A stretch of DNA of 49,047 nt from Phycisphaeraceae bacterium (GCA_020831765.1 JAFIFY010000127.1:1-49047), one strand, 5' to 3'. Positions 34,201 to 43,250 are shown, counted from the first letter of the stretch. Notes: a model not told the origin generated them from the letters alone. Numbers and translations: made by a program.

Positions 34201-35454
34201 CTAGCCCTTCTTCGGGCCGGAAAAGCTCTTGTACCCCTGAAGACTCATCTTTTCCGCCGGAACCGTCCAGTCAAACCGTCCCGACTCATGAAGCATCTTT
34301 TCGTTCTCGTTGCACCAGGCAAAGCCATCTTCGATCCCATTGATCACACGAAGCGCCATCTCGCCTTCACCCTCGGTCCGGATGGCCGACTCGGGCACCG
34401 TGCGCACCGCCGCGGCCTCCGATGCGGCATTGACCACCAGCGTCTGCACCCGGGCATTTTCCAGGGTGCTGACCGCGACGCGGGGATCATCGATCCCGCG
34501 GATCAACTGGTTGAACCGATCGGCCATGAACCGGTGCGGCCGCTCATCGCGCTGGGTCGAATACGCCATGTCGGGCTTGCCGGTGTCGGAGGTGATCCGC
34601 AGGTCGATCTGGCCGCCAAACGACCAGGACAACCGGCCGGCCTCGCCTTCGAGCATCAGCGTTGGATGTTGAAGCTCCTGACCGGCGTGCGTCAGGTGGA
34701 CCAGCATCGGCGTGCCATCGGCCAGCGTGATGCGCAGGCTGCACGTGTCAAAATTCTCGATCGGGTTGGCCCGGTACAACTCGGCCTCGACGGCCGCGGG
34801 CGCTGCGCTGTCGAGCATCCCCGTCCCCATGAAAAACAGGCCGATGTTGATAAAGTGGGCCAAGGCATTGTTGGCCGGACTGTCCATCACCCACTGGCCA
34901 TCCTTCTTGATCGCGCCCGCCCAGTCGTTGCGGTGGTAGTACCGATGCTCGCGCGGCCAGACGGCCCAGAGCGTCGCTCGACGGATCGAACCGATCGCGC
35001 CATCCAGCAACCTGCGCTTGACCTCCACCGTCGCCGGGTCGTAGATGTCCTGGTAGCCGATCAGCAATACCTTCTGATGCCGATCGCGAAGCGCGATCAG
35101 TTCATCGACATCCTGCACCGCTCCGGCCACGGGCTTCTCGAGCATCACGTGCTTGCCCGCTTCCATCGCCAGGCGGCTGTATCCCAGATGCATGTCGATC
35201 GGCAACGGAATCCACACCGCCTCAAGCTCGGGCAGGGCCAGCATCTGTTCGTAACTGTCGCAGACCTTTACCCCGTGGGCCTCCAACTCGGCGATGCGCT
35301 CGGCATGCTTCTGGCGATTGGATGACACCACCGCCGCCAACTGAACCGTACCATCGCCCGAAGGCGCGGCCTGTCCCCGCTCCTCAAGCAACAATCGGCA
35401 GATATTGGCCGCGTATCCTCCCAGTCCAACCAGTCCGGTCACCACAGGCTTCAT
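34201..35454 (-). CDS. Gfo/Idh/MocA family oxidoreductase
   Basis: A 417-residue NAD(P)-dependent dehydrogenase of sugars or cyclitols. The Rossmann motif is VTGLVGLGGYAANICRLL, the conserved lysine is in GKHVMLEKPVAGAV, and a C-terminal alpha/beta substrate domain follows, with IGYQDIYDPATVEVKRRL and ALAHFINIGLFFMG. It acts on an unknown sugar-like substrate. ATG 35454 has GGAG 9 nt upstream; a TTG directly before it is the alternative. An AT-rich patch with the palindrome GATATATATC lies 35-45 bases upstream and may be promoter or operator. It is followed by a SPOR-like lipoprotein gene. Confidence 0.9.
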   Translation of the reverse strand: MKPVVTGLVGLGGYAANICRLLLEERGQAAPSGDGTVQLAAVVSSNRQKHAERIAELEAHGVKVCDSYEQMLALPELEAVWIPLPIDMHLGYSRLAMEAGKHVMLEKPVAGAVQDVDELIALRDRHQKVLLIGYQDIYDPATVEVKRRLLDGAIGSIRRATLWAVWPREHRYYHRNDWAGAIKKDGQWVMDSPANNALAHFINIGLFFMGTGMLDSAAPAAVEAELYRANPIENFDTCSLRITLADGTPMLVHLTHAGQELQHPTLMLEGEAGRLSWSFGGQIDLRITSDTGKPDMAYSTQRDERPHRFMADRFNQLIRGIDDPRVAVSTLENARVQTLVVNAASEAAAVRTVPESAIRTEGEGEMALRVINGIEDGFAWCNENEKMLHESGRFDWTVPAEKMSLQGYKSFSGPKKG

Positions 35455-35488
35455 CAATCACGTCTCCATGTCGGTCAGGAACACCGGC

Positions 35489-35498
35489 GATATATATC
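35489..35498. promoter_or_regulatory. AT-rich palindrome upstream of the oxidoreductase gene
   Basis: GATATATATC, a perfect 10-bp palindrome flanked by CCGG on both sides, in an otherwise GC-rich region 35-45 bases before the oxidoreductase start (35454, minus). It may contain the -10 region or an operator. Confidence 0.3.
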
Positions 35499-35647
35499 CG
35501 GCAAAAATCATAATCTTAGCGACTTTGGCCACCGCTAACAAAGGTGCGAAAAACGCAAAACGCACGCCCACGACGATGGCCGGGTGCCAAGCGCCTCGGA
35601 CAGGGGCGCCCCATGCCAACCGAGCGGCCATCGGGCGCCCCGCCCCG

Positions 35648-35653
35648 TAAAAT
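35648..35653 (+). promoter_or_regulatory. -10 box of the leaderless zincin gene
   Basis: TAAAAT followed by 7 nt (GATGGCC) and ATG 35661. Two further in-frame ATGs at 35652 and 35655 overlap or touch this box, so the geometry favours 35661 as the true start. Confidence 0.45.
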
Positions 35654-35660
35654 GATGGCC

Positions 35661-36059
35661 ATGCTCACACCCAGCGATCGAGAAGCCTTCGACCAGGTCG
35701 TCGATGAAGTCATGGAAACCCTCCCGGAGAATCTCCACCAGCTGCTCGAAGAAGTGCCCCTGGTCGTCGAGGATGCGCCGAATCGCAGGCTCATGCGCGA
35801 GATGGGCATCGAGTTTCCCGATGAACTCTGCGGCCTGCATGATGGCATCGCCATGACCGAACGCAGCGTCAACGACCTGCCCCACACGCCGGACACCATC
35901 ACCATATACCGCCTGGGCATCATGAACATCAGCGCCGATGAATCGGGCCGGATCGATCCCGAAGAACTCTTCAACCAGGTCCGTATCACCATCCTCCACG
36001 AAATCGGCCACCACTTCGGACTCGACGAAGAACAGCTCGAAGCGCTGGGTTACGATTGA
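35661..36059 (+). CDS. Small zincin-like metallopeptidase (DUF1025/MpE-like family)
   Basis: A 132-residue single-domain metalloprotease-like protein. The zinc motif is HEIGHHFGLDEEQLEALGY at the C-terminus, with HExxH, a third ligand in the following segment, and the ending LExLGY typical of this minimal zincin family. ITIYRLGIMNIS and VRITILHEIGHHFG are the conserved strand and helix. Activity is not demonstrated for most members. The start is at 35661 if leaderless; ATGs at 35652 and 35655 would add two or three residues. It is a lone gene. Confidence 0.88.
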   Translation: MLTPSDREAFDQVVDEVMETLPENLHQLLEEVPLVVEDAPNRRLMREMGIEFPDELCGLHDGIAMTERSVNDLPHTPDTITIYRLGIMNISADESGRIDPEELFNQVRITILHEIGHHFGLDEEQLEALGYD

Positions 36060-36435
36060 ACCCAATCACCTTCAATCCACCCGAGAGTCTCTCCCAGTCC
36101 CGGCATCTGGTCACAGGACAACGCCACCCAAGCAAGGAAATTCCGCCGCGCTTGAGTACGCGATCAGCGCAGCGCGCCGTACACCCAACGGAAGGCACGC
36201 CGATCGGAAGGCGATAACGCCGCGCAAGTCGATTCAGGCCGCGGCGACAAACCCCAGGGCCCATCGCCAGGGCTTGATGGCATGATGCTCGGGCGCGAAG
36301 CGCGCCAAAAGCTGGTCCCCGAATCCAGCACAACCGACCGGCTTAGGCGACCAGGACAGCGATGAGACCGCCGTTCAAGTGATCCGCCACATTGGGACTA
36401 CCTTTCGCGGGGCCGGACAGGTCCGACCGACTTGT
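36060..36435. other. Intergenic stretch, no supported gene
   Basis: About 375 bases between the zincin and the first PEP-CTERM gene. Just after the PEP-CTERM stop (minus strand, around 36408-36426) lies a GC-rich hairpin, GGTCGGA-CCTG-TCCGGCC, without a T run; it may protect or end that transcript. Nothing else was recognised. Confidence 0.4.
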
Positions 36436-37506
36436 TCAGGCACTTCGCCGGCGGGTGAGCAGGATAAGGCCACCAAGGCCCAGCAGCGCGACCGAGCCCG
36501 GCTCGGGCACCAGCGTCGGCCCTGACCAGTCAAAGCCGCTGTCACTGGTCACGCTGAAGTCGTCAACCGGCAGTCCGTCGGGGCCGAGGACCTCGTCAAA
36601 CCCCGGCCACTTGACCGTGTTACCGAACAGGCCCGAAGATGCGGCGGACCCGTAAGTCGTGCTGCTCTGGCCCGCGGAAGCAACAACGTTCAACTGTCCC
36701 CTTACTTGGAAAGGTTCACCGAACACGAACGCTGCCTCGACAATCAATGCGCCGCCGCTGGGATTCTCGCTGAATTCCAGGATCGACCCATCACTTTGGC
36801 GAGATCGTGAGCGGAATCCATTGATCTGCTCGAAGAAAGCTGGCGACCAGGTCGGGCCGAGGCCGAAAATGGACTTGGTAAAATTCCAAGTCGCGGAGGC
36901 GGTCGTGTTGCCCGACATCGCCAGCGCTCCCGACACGTTAACGATCGCGGTCAGCGTGCCCAACTGACCGGTGAGACCCGGGCTCGATATCGTGACCGTG
37001 TCCACGTAGCGGCCGGAGGCTGAGCCTTGGGCCCTATACACCTCGTCGGCGAAGGGGCCGCCGCCCTCCGGACCGGGGAAGTTAATCGAGGCGCCGGTAT
37101 TGGCAGGAATAAACCCCAGCCCCACCGCCGCGCTCGCGACGCCGTCACCGCTTCCGGTGCTGGTGCTTGCGAACTGCGACACCAGATCGGTCGGCCCAGC
37201 GTTCAGTCGTTCGTCAGAGTTCGAAGCGGTCTCTACCGGGAATTGAAACGGCCTGGCAAGAGCACTTGTGGTTACCTCCAGGGTTGCTGCCGAGGCCCCG
37301 ACATGGGCCTGACCCATGAATGTTGCGGCCAGAACCAGCGCGGCGATCCGGCCCTGTCGCCCCGCCCGGGCCGGCGCGAGATTGGGCGCTGGAATGGGCG
37401 ACATTGCGTTGCGCGGCGACACAAGGTCAGACTTGGCCGAGAACGACCACCGGGGCCCGGTGGCAGCGCCCAACGGGGAAAAGACAATCGCGGTGATACA
37501 GCACAT
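36436..37506 (-). CDS. PEP-CTERM sorting-domain protein
   Basis: A 356-residue secreted protein with the C-terminal anchor LVPEPGSVALLGLGGLILLTRRRSA: the PEP motif, a membrane helix and a basic tail, recognised by exosortase. A hydrophobic signal segment, RIAALVLAATFMGQAHVGASA, lies at about residues 53-73. The middle is a beta-rich, Gly/Ser/Thr-rich domain with no known fold. The start at ATG 37506 has AGGAG 6 nt upstream and gives an unusually long region before the signal segment; an inner ATG at 37404 without a ribosome site would give a shorter one. It would be exported and fixed to the envelope or matrix. No exosortase gene is in the window. Confidence 0.85.
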   Translation of the reverse strand: MCCITAIVFSPLGAATGPRWSFSAKSDLVSPRNAMSPIPAPNLAPARAGRQGRIAALVLAATFMGQAHVGASAATLEVTTSALARPFQFPVETASNSDERLNAGPTDLVSQFASTSTGSGDGVASAAVGLGFIPANTGASINFPGPEGGGPFADEVYRAQGSASGRYVDTVTISSPGLTGQLGTLTAIVNVSGALAMSGNTTASATWNFTKSIFGLGPTWSPAFFEQINGFRSRSRQSDGSILEFSENPSGGALIVEAAFVFGEPFQVRGQLNVVASAGQSSTTYGSAASSGLFGNTVKWPGFDEVLGPDGLPVDDFSVTSDSGFDWSGPTLVPEPGSVALLGLGGLILLTRRRSA

Positions 37507-38040
37507 GGGTGACTCCTACTCACTGAAAAACACTTGACGAACTAAAAAGAGTTGATTCCGAACCGGCCAAGTCAGGGCCTTGGGGGATAGAGGGGAAAAC
37601 GATGAACTCTGCCCTCGCCGCGAATCGAAGTGCGATCCGCCCCGCTTACCATCCAGGCCCTTCGTTCTGGCCGCGCTGAAATCGGTTCTCTTCCCGGGGA
37701 TGATTCCCCACCGATTAAAGGCAACTCTGACACCCATGTCCAGAATTGTCAAGACGAAAATGGCCATTTTCCCTACAAAATCCGTAAAAATTGACGGCCA
37801 GCCTCTCTCGTTCACCAGTCACGGCCAAATCGTGCCCCCCCAAATCTCTGACTTGAACCAAGGTCCGGCCAAGGCAATCGGCCAACAACCAAACCACCCT
37901 CGAAACTCGCTTCTCACCGCGATTCATACGACTCGAGCACCAGAATCCCCGCCAAACCCATGGTCCGCGCCATAGCCGCCGTCTGCACGGCCGCCCATCT
38001 CAAGATGCACCACCAGCCAAACCCGCCAAGCCGGCCCCTT

Positions 38041-38116
38041 TCCTCCCTCCAAATCTTTGTGGATCACTGCCTCCGTGCGACATCCTGATGCATGATCTCA
38101 CCAAGGCGCGGAGGTG
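38041..38116. repeat. Partial palindromic unit (U1a)
   Basis: Contains TCTTTGTGGATCACTGCCTC, a centre CATCCTGATGCATGATCTC and the right arm CCAAGGCGCGGAGG. It matches the first of the three hairpins of the full composite repeat (same arms, same CTGATGCATG centre) but lacks the second and third hairpins. Confidence 0.6.
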
Positions 38117-38190
38117 GGGAGCGATAGATTCACGGGCTCATGTCCACTGCGATGGACCGGCAGGATCGGCCGAGTTGCTTTGGCTCCCCT

Positions 38191-38481
38191 TCCTCCTTCC
38201 AAAAACTTTGTGCCTTGGTGCCTCCGTGAGAGACCTTGATGTATGCTCGCTCAAAGGCTCGAAGTGGATTTCTACACCAATCAGGAGGAAGTCCACACCC
38301 CACGGCTTCCTTTTTCGCGTGTTTCGCGTGTTTCGTAGAAGTTTCACTCTGAATCCTAAGCCCGCGCGGCAATGATCCGGCCGCGCGCGGATGCTTGGCC
38401 GATCGGCGGTATTCCACTGCCACCGCCACTGGCCGGACCAAGACAATCTTCAAACGACGAAACACGCGAAAATCGCGAAAG
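38191..38481. repeat. Composite palindromic repeat, copy A
   Basis: Three imperfect inverted repeats in a row. U1: arms around 38206-38228 and 38252-38263 with core GAGAGACCTTGATGTATG. Middle: GTGGATTTC (38264-38272) against GGAAGTCCAC (38287-38296). U2: a run of TTTCGCGTG-type repeats (38311-38338) against the complementary CGAAACACGCGAA-type run (38454-38480), enclosing about 115 bases that include CCGGCCGCGCGCGGATGC. Copy B at 43391-43683 has the same order and about 80-90 % identity by eye in the U2 core. Confidence 0.75.
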
Positions 38482-38566
38482 TGGGAACAAGAGAACAGGG
38501 CCACAGCGCGACGTATCGACTTGCCCACACCTGGCCGGGGCGCACCTCGATCTCTTCAACTTCCGA

Positions 38567-38629
38567 AATCTTCGTGCCTCCGCGAGAGACTCTGATGCAT
38601 GCTCTCACCAAGGCACGGAGCCACCGAGA
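38567..38629. repeat. Partial palindromic unit (U1c) abutting a stop codon
   Basis: Carries TCTTCGTGCCTCCGCGAGAG, CTGATGCATG, CTCTCACCAAGGCACGGAG. The inner stem GAGAG/CTCTC and the outer GTGCCT/AGGCAC arms can pair. It ends next to the stop codon (38630-38632) of the minus-strand 1012-residue gene, so it forms the first part of that gene's 3' untranslated region and might act as terminator or mRNA stabiliser. Confidence 0.6.
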
Positions 38630-41600
38630 TCATCGCGTGGCCGGTGCTCGGCGTGAGTTGGTGTTGGTTACGATGATGGTGCCGATTCGTGGACCGTCGT
38701 TGCCGTGCTGCCGGGCGCCGAAGTGGATCGTGTGTTTGCCCGGCTCCTTGAGTTCCAGGCCGCGGCTTTGCCAGGTCCATTCCTGGTTGCCGATCGCGGT
38801 CCAGGTCCATTGCTCATCGTTTCCTCCGCGAATCCAGGCCGAATCATTGCTCCCCGCGTTGCCCCAGCAGTAGTAATGAACTTCGTAGCGACCCGGCTGC
38901 GAGCCGATGTCGATGGTGAAGGAGAAACTGAGGTCCGGATCGATGACGTTGTCCGTGCTGCTGCGCACGGGCACCAGGATGCGGCCGCCGGGCGCATCAT
39001 CATCAGCGCGAAGTTCCCAGTGCTTACCCAGCGTGATCTTGTCGAAATCGATCTCGACGTGGAAATTGCGTTCGTGCGTGGTGCCAGCCGCCATCGGGGA
39101 GGGGTCGGAGGCGAAGGCCGGGTTGTGTGCCAGCACCCGGAAGTGGCGGGTTTCGCCATTGGACATCCCGCCGGCCTCAAAGTGCAGCACATCGGCGGGC
39201 GTGCGCCCGATCTGCCGCCAGGTCTTGCCGCCGTCGGTGCTGCTCTGGACGGTGTGGTGCCGTATATCCGTGCCGCCGCTGGCTTCCCAGTACACACGAA
39301 CAGCGCGGTTATTGATCGTCCAGGTCCGCACGTTGGTCGGTGCCGGCGGGGTCGCATCGCCCACGGCGAAATAACGCTGCACGGACAGGGCGGGAATGTG
39401 GGCGGCGTTTCCATCCTGGTGGGCGGTCACCCACACAATGCCGGGCTCACCTTCGAGGACCAGTTCCTGCCCGTCCACCCGGGCCGGGCCGCTGTCCACC
39501 TCGTAGCGGACTTGCAATCCGGAGCTGGAGGCAGCGCCCAGGGTGATCCGGCCCGGCTTGCCCGGCTGATTCTCGATCTCGGGAAACTCGATCGTCTGCG
39601 GTTGCGGCACCGGGCGCCCGGCCTCCGCCATCCGCGCGGCGATGCGGTTGAACTCGATCAGATTCAGCGCAACTTCGGCCGGCAGAACCGCATACGCATG
39701 GCCGCTCCAAAGCCGTACATCGCGTTGATCCCACACCGATGAGTCCCAGATCACCCCGGTGCGGGGGCGATACATGGAATGGACCGTGTGGAAAAGCTGG
39801 CCCGCCTTGCGAAGGTACTCGTCACTGTCCGTCTTCTCGGCCGCCGCCAGATAGATCAGCGCCATCCGCATGGTGCCGACCGTCTCCATGCCCGTCGGGC
39901 CCCGCGATTGGTAATAGCTGATTCGGGGAAGCCGATCCGGTCCCTCGTGCCAGAGCATTTCCGCCCATTCGATCGTCGCGGCGAACAATTCGGGATCCCA
40001 CTTGTCGGCATACCGCAACTGGTACAGGGCATAGAACATTGGGCCATCATCATCGGGACGCGATCCATCGCTTCGACCTTCGATCAGGTACCGGCGTCCC
40101 TGATGCGTCACGCCCTCCAGCAGCGCTTTGCGCATCCAGGTGGCGGCGCGCTCCTCGACATCGCGGTAGTCCTCCACGCCCAGTTCCGTGCGAATGCGTC
40201 CGAGCAGCTCCAGCCACATTCCGTTTGCGCGGGGGACGTTGTCCCAACTGCGATCGTGACGGCTCAGCGTCGTGCCCACTTCACCGCTTTGCGCCGAGAC
40301 GTAGCTCCAACTGCCGTGCTCATCCTGTGTGTGACGCAAGGCATCGGCCACTTCCAGGGCTCGGGCCTTCCAGAAGTCCGACTCGGTAATGACCGCCAGG
40401 TCCACCAGCGCCCGGCCCATCCAGTATTGGGGCCGGAACATGGTCTTGTAGGTTGGCAGCAGGTTGTACGGCCCGACCCGGTGCGAGAGGATGTAGTGGC
40501 CCGCCCGTTGCGCGGTCATCAGAGCCTGGGCGCGCAGGAGCGGATCATCACTGGTCTGCACGACCGCCCGCATGGCCATCGGCCCGAACCCGCCGACCAT
40601 GGGCGGGTCGCAATAATCCTTGCTCCCGGTGTTCCGCACATCGCCCAGCGCCAGATCATTGCCGAACAGGCCGCCGCCGTACGGATTCACATCCGTCAGC
40701 CATCGCAGGTGCGTCCGCAACTCATTCTCGCCGCGCATGCCATCGGCCTGTTCCCGCAGCGGAAACGCAAGGTGTCCGCTTCGCCCCCAATAACCGGCGA
40801 CTTCCTGAGCGCCGTGATCCTCATCACCGACGATCCGATACCGCCCGAAAACCAGATCGCCCACACGATGCAGTTCCATGTGATAGGTGACCGGCCCTCC
40901 GTCGTACACGGCCTCGATGGTCAGCCTGCCTTGGTTCACGTCGCCGGAAATCTTCGGGTTCTTCAGATTGCTGACATCCTCAGTCGTTCCGCGAGGACCA
41001 TCCACGGCGTGATATCCCACCCTTCCGCCGGCGAGCACCACCCGCATCGATTGCCGGGTGTGACGACTTGCGGCATGGGTGCTGGAATCGATGAGGGTAA
41101 TCGCCTGGGGTCGACCTTCCTTGAGGGTGATGCCGGCAATGGCCCGGCTATGGCGATTCCATCGGCCGCCATCGGCATGACCGGGAAGGGGATTGCGGAT
41201 GTAGAGCGTGAGGTGATCGGCCTTGGACCATTCGGGCAACGGAACCAGCATGCCATGCACTTCTCCGTCGGCGGCGTGTTTGTCACTGCCCCGGGCATCG
41301 GTCCATTCGTACCGGCCGCGCAGGATGTATTCGTCCCGCGTCACGTTCAGGCCGATGGCGAACTCGTCGCCATGCTTGAGCGATCCCCGAAGTCGCGAGC
41401 CATCCCAGGTCAGATCATCAACCGCGACCGCATCGACCCGCAAGTTGCCGGCGGGCTCGCCACGCTGGCGACCGGTCCGATACGGCTCGGTCACCGCCGC
41501 CGCGCGCAGTTGGTCGCCCTTCACCTCCAGAATGACCAGCACCGGCGAGTGGTGTACTGATGCTCCAAGAAGGTTCAGATGAATGGCCTGGACCTCATCG

Positions 41601-41668
41601 GCTGCGGCGCGCGAGGAAAAAGCCGTGATGGCCGCCAGCCCGACGGCAACCAACAGAATCCGCATCAT
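38630..41668 (-). CDS. Large secreted protein: six-hairpin (alpha/alpha-barrel) domain, FN3 and carbohydrate-binding-like modules
   Basis: A 1012-residue exported protein, family not recognised exactly. Signal peptide MMRILLVAVGLAAITAFSSRAAA. Residues about 25-325 are beta-rich. About 330-690 are helical repeats resembling an (alpha/alpha)6 toroid of glycoside hydrolases and polysaccharide lyases (QYWMGRALVDLAVIT, ARALEVADALRHTQDEHGSWSY, WAEMLWHEGPDRLPRISYYQ, GMETVGTMRMALIYL, LWSGHAYAVLPAEVALNLIEF). A linker leads to a fibronectin-III domain (about 780-865, APTNVRTWTINNRAVRVYWEAS) and a C-terminal CBM35-like sandwich (YEVHYYCWGNAGSNDSAWIRG... LKEPGKHTIHFGARQ). It likely attacks an acidic polysaccharide; the reaction is unknown. 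ATG 41668 has GGAG 8 nt upstream; an upstream in-frame ATG (41701) does not. Repeats lie at its 3' side. Confidence 0.7.
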   Translation of the reverse strand: MMRILLVAVGLAAITAFSSRAAADEVQAIHLNLLGASVHHSPVLVILEVKGDQLRAAAVTEPYRTGRQRGEPAGNLRVDAVAVDDLTWDGSRLRGSLKHGDEFAIGLNVTRDEYILRGRYEWTDARGSDKHAADGEVHGMLVPLPEWSKADHLTLYIRNPLPGHADGGRWNRHSRAIAGITLKEGRPQAITLIDSSTHAASRHTRQSMRVVLAGGRVGYHAVDGPRGTTEDVSNLKNPKISGDVNQGRLTIEAVYDGGPVTYHMELHRVGDLVFGRYRIVGDEDHGAQEVAGYWGRSGHLAFPLREQADGMRGENELRTHLRWLTDVNPYGGGLFGNDLALGDVRNTGSKDYCDPPMVGGFGPMAMRAVVQTSDDPLLRAQALMTAQRAGHYILSHRVGPYNLLPTYKTMFRPQYWMGRALVDLAVITESDFWKARALEVADALRHTQDEHGSWSYVSAQSGEVGTTLSRHDRSWDNVPRANGMWLELLGRIRTELGVEDYRDVEERAATWMRKALLEGVTHQGRRYLIEGRSDGSRPDDDGPMFYALYQLRYADKWDPELFAATIEWAEMLWHEGPDRLPRISYYQSRGPTGMETVGTMRMALIYLAAAEKTDSDEYLRKAGQLFHTVHSMYRPRTGVIWDSSVWDQRDVRLWSGHAYAVLPAEVALNLIEFNRIAARMAEAGRPVPQPQTIEFPEIENQPGKPGRITLGAASSSGLQVRYEVDSGPARVDGQELVLEGEPGIVWVTAHQDGNAAHIPALSVQRYFAVGDATPPAPTNVRTWTINNRAVRVYWEASGGTDIRHHTVQSSTDGGKTWRQIGRTPADVLHFEAGGMSNGETRHFRVLAHNPAFASDPSPMAAGTTHERNFHVEIDFDKITLGKHWELRADDDAPGGRILVPVRSSTDNVIDPDLSFSFTIDIGSQPGRYEVHYYCWGNAGSNDSAWIRGGNDEQWTWTAIGNQEWTWQSRGLELKEPGKHTIHFGARQHGNDGPRIGTIIVTNTNSRRAPATR

Positions 41669-41841
41669 GATGATCACTCCGACTGTTGTCTTATCACTCA
41701 TCGGGATGGCCGCCTTTCATTGTCATTACGTGGAATCGCACGCGCCGGCCGGGATCGGCCCGGCGCTGGCGCGGGGAGGGCTCCATGCGTCGCGTTCTCT
41801 TCAAAGGATCGAATCGTCCTATGGTCCATAGATCACCCATA

Positions 41842-41869
41842 ATTGTATACTAATTCACATTCAGGTCAA
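41842..41869 (-). promoter_or_regulatory. Promoter of the 1012-residue secreted protein gene
   Basis: On the minus strand TTGACC (41864-41869) and TACAAT (41842-41847) are spaced by 16 nt, the best sigma-70-type match in the accessory region, in an AT-rich island. The odd palindrome CTATGG-T-CCATAG (41819-41831) lies just downstream of the -10, where an operator would sit. The leader would be about 165 nt. Confidence 0.6.
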
Positions 41870-42172
41870 CAGGGGATTTCCGTGACCCGTGGTGAAGGCC
41901 GCGGACCGGAAACTGGCGGCCGGGCTGAGCCTCGCGGATCGGCATTGCATCACGGGCTTGGGCGTTCGGAACGCGGATCGCGGTGAACCTCATGCGCTGG
42001 GGGCGACGGGGGGTTGGTCAAGTGGACTTGGCGTGGGGATGATCGTGCCCGGTAAGTGCATGTTATGGCATGGCTTGTATTATTCCAAGTGACGGGCGAG
42101 CCGGCGCCTCGCGGGGCAATCCGCCGAACGGCCCGCACGCTGGCGGGAAGGGCGAACACCTCGCAAAGCCCG

Positions 42173-42184
42173 CCAACATGTTGG
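42173..42184. promoter_or_regulatory. 12-bp palindrome upstream of the PEP-CTERM gene
   Basis: CCAACATGTTGG is a perfect inverted repeat centred about 50 bases upstream of an extended -10 element (TGGTATGCT, 42224-42232). It could bind a dimeric regulator. Position and symmetry are the only evidence. Confidence 0.3.
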
Positions 42185-42314
42185 AATTCGTGATATGAAT
42201 GGCTGGATTGCTTTCGAAGCGTGTGGTATGCTTTGGTCCCAATCGGGACGGATTCGCGGCGTGGCGGCTGGGGATGCATTGATCCTCCGGCCCCCTGCAA
42301 AAGGAGAGTGAAAG

Positions 42315-43250
42315 ATGAGAGCGCCAAAATTACTACTTGCATCGGTATCGACCGCGGGCCTTCTGCTCGGCGCTGCCGCCGACCCGGCCAGTGCGAGCCT
42401 GATTCTTTACGATGGTTTCCCAGCCGGCGGCGACTCGCCCACGGCGGGGCAATACCAGTCGGAGCCGGCCTCGACGACCGGTGCAAACAATGATGCACTG
42501 CATGGCCAAGGCCCGGACTTGCTCGGGTTCAGCAGCGCCGATGCGTGGAGCAATCAGAGTCCTGTGGCCGCCACCGTTTATCCGCGGGTCAACAGCACCG
42601 GCCTGGAGTGGAGCAACGCTGCGGGGACGCAGTTTCTGATCACGGCAGAGGGCGCAGCGGAAATCTTCCGGGATGGAAGTAGTACTGGCGACCTGGCCAA
42701 GGGTGTTATCCGAGACGTGAGTCCAGCTTTAGGTGGTCTTGGCGCCACCTACTACATGAGTGGCCTGTTGCAGTTTTCCGAGGGAACCGAAGGCACAGTG
42801 CGGCTGGTGGTGGGGCGCCAGCAGGCCGGTGGCCCCCGGGAGCATTTCTTCGGGTTCAACAGCGACGGCAATCTCATCGCCGGCTCGGACACCGGCCAGT
42901 TTGGTATAAGTTCGGAGGTCTTTGATGCCGATACCGCGCACCTGATCATCGCTCGGTTCCACGATGGTGGGATCGGCAACCGAAGTGTCGATGTCTGGAT
43001 CAACCCCCAGGATCTGACCGATCCCGGCGCTGCCAACTATACGTTCGATGCGGATCACGCTACCGTTCTGAATCTCAATGCCCTTCGCCTGTTCGCTGAA
43101 ACGGGGCAAGGCGTGCAGGATCCTTCCTTCATCTTCGATGAGATTCGCCTCGGTACGAGCTTCGCAGCGGTCACCCCTTGGATTCCCGAGCCGGCATCGC
43201 TGGCACTGTTGGGGATCAGCGGCCTGGTGCTGCTGCGTCGCCGACGCTGA
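42315..43250 (+). CDS. PEP-CTERM sorting-domain protein, lectin-like beta domain
   Basis: A 311-residue exported protein. Signal peptide LLLASVSTAGLLLGAAADPASA, then a beta-rich domain from LILYDGFPAGGDS; a start with YDGF and later FIFDEIRLGTSF resembles concanavalin/LamG-like lectin domains often found in planctomycete PEP-CTERM proteins. The C-terminus is IPEPASLALLGISGLVLLRRRR: PEP motif, membrane helix, arginine tail. Exosortase would cut and anchor it. Strong AGGAG site about 8-9 nt before the ATG. A terminator follows 59 bases after the stop. It is divergent from the large secreted enzyme. Confidence 0.9.
   Translation: MRAPKLLLASVSTAGLLLGAAADPASASLILYDGFPAGGDSPTAGQYQSEPASTTGANNDALHGQGPDLLGFSSADAWSNQSPVAATVYPRVNSTGLEWSNAAGTQFLITAEGAAEIFRDGSSTGDLAKGVIRDVSPALGGLGATYYMSGLLQFSEGTEGTVRLVVGRQQAGGPREHFFGFNSDGNLIAGSDTGQFGISSEVFDADTAHLIIARFHDGGIGNRSVDVWINPQDLTDPGAANYTFDADHATVLNLNALRLFAETGQGVQDPSFIFDEIRLGTSFAAVTPWIPEPASLALLGISGLVLLRRRR

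Larger units (their letters stand above)
37507..38629. other. Long non-coding region carrying repeat elements
   Basis: About 1.1 kb without a credible gene. The first half (to about 38040) has only short frames with no domain. The second half carries the composite palindromic repeat described separately (38191-38481) and two partial units (38041-38116 and 38567-38629). Translating the repeats gives low-complexity strings such as RVFRVFRR or TRNTRK, which are artefacts. Confidence 0.6.
41669..42314. other. Divergent intergenic region between secreted enzyme and second PEP-CTERM gene
   Basis: About 650 bases with no supported gene. It holds the minus-strand promoter near 41842-41869, a perfect palindrome CCAACATGTTGG (42173-42184), and on the plus strand an extended -10 (TGGTATGCT, 42224-42232) about 80 bases before the PEP-CTERM gene. 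The stretch between 41880 and 42170 shows nothing recognisable. Confidence 0.5.

Noticed and set aside
37516-37815. 99-codon minus-strand frame upstream of the first PEP-CTERM gene
   Set aside because: No domain, composition unlike neighbours, and it lies in a non-coding region.
38088-38873. Several short frames coding strings such as RVFRVFRR, TRNTRK or KHAKHAKK
   Set aside because: These are translations of the palindromic repeat units, not genes.
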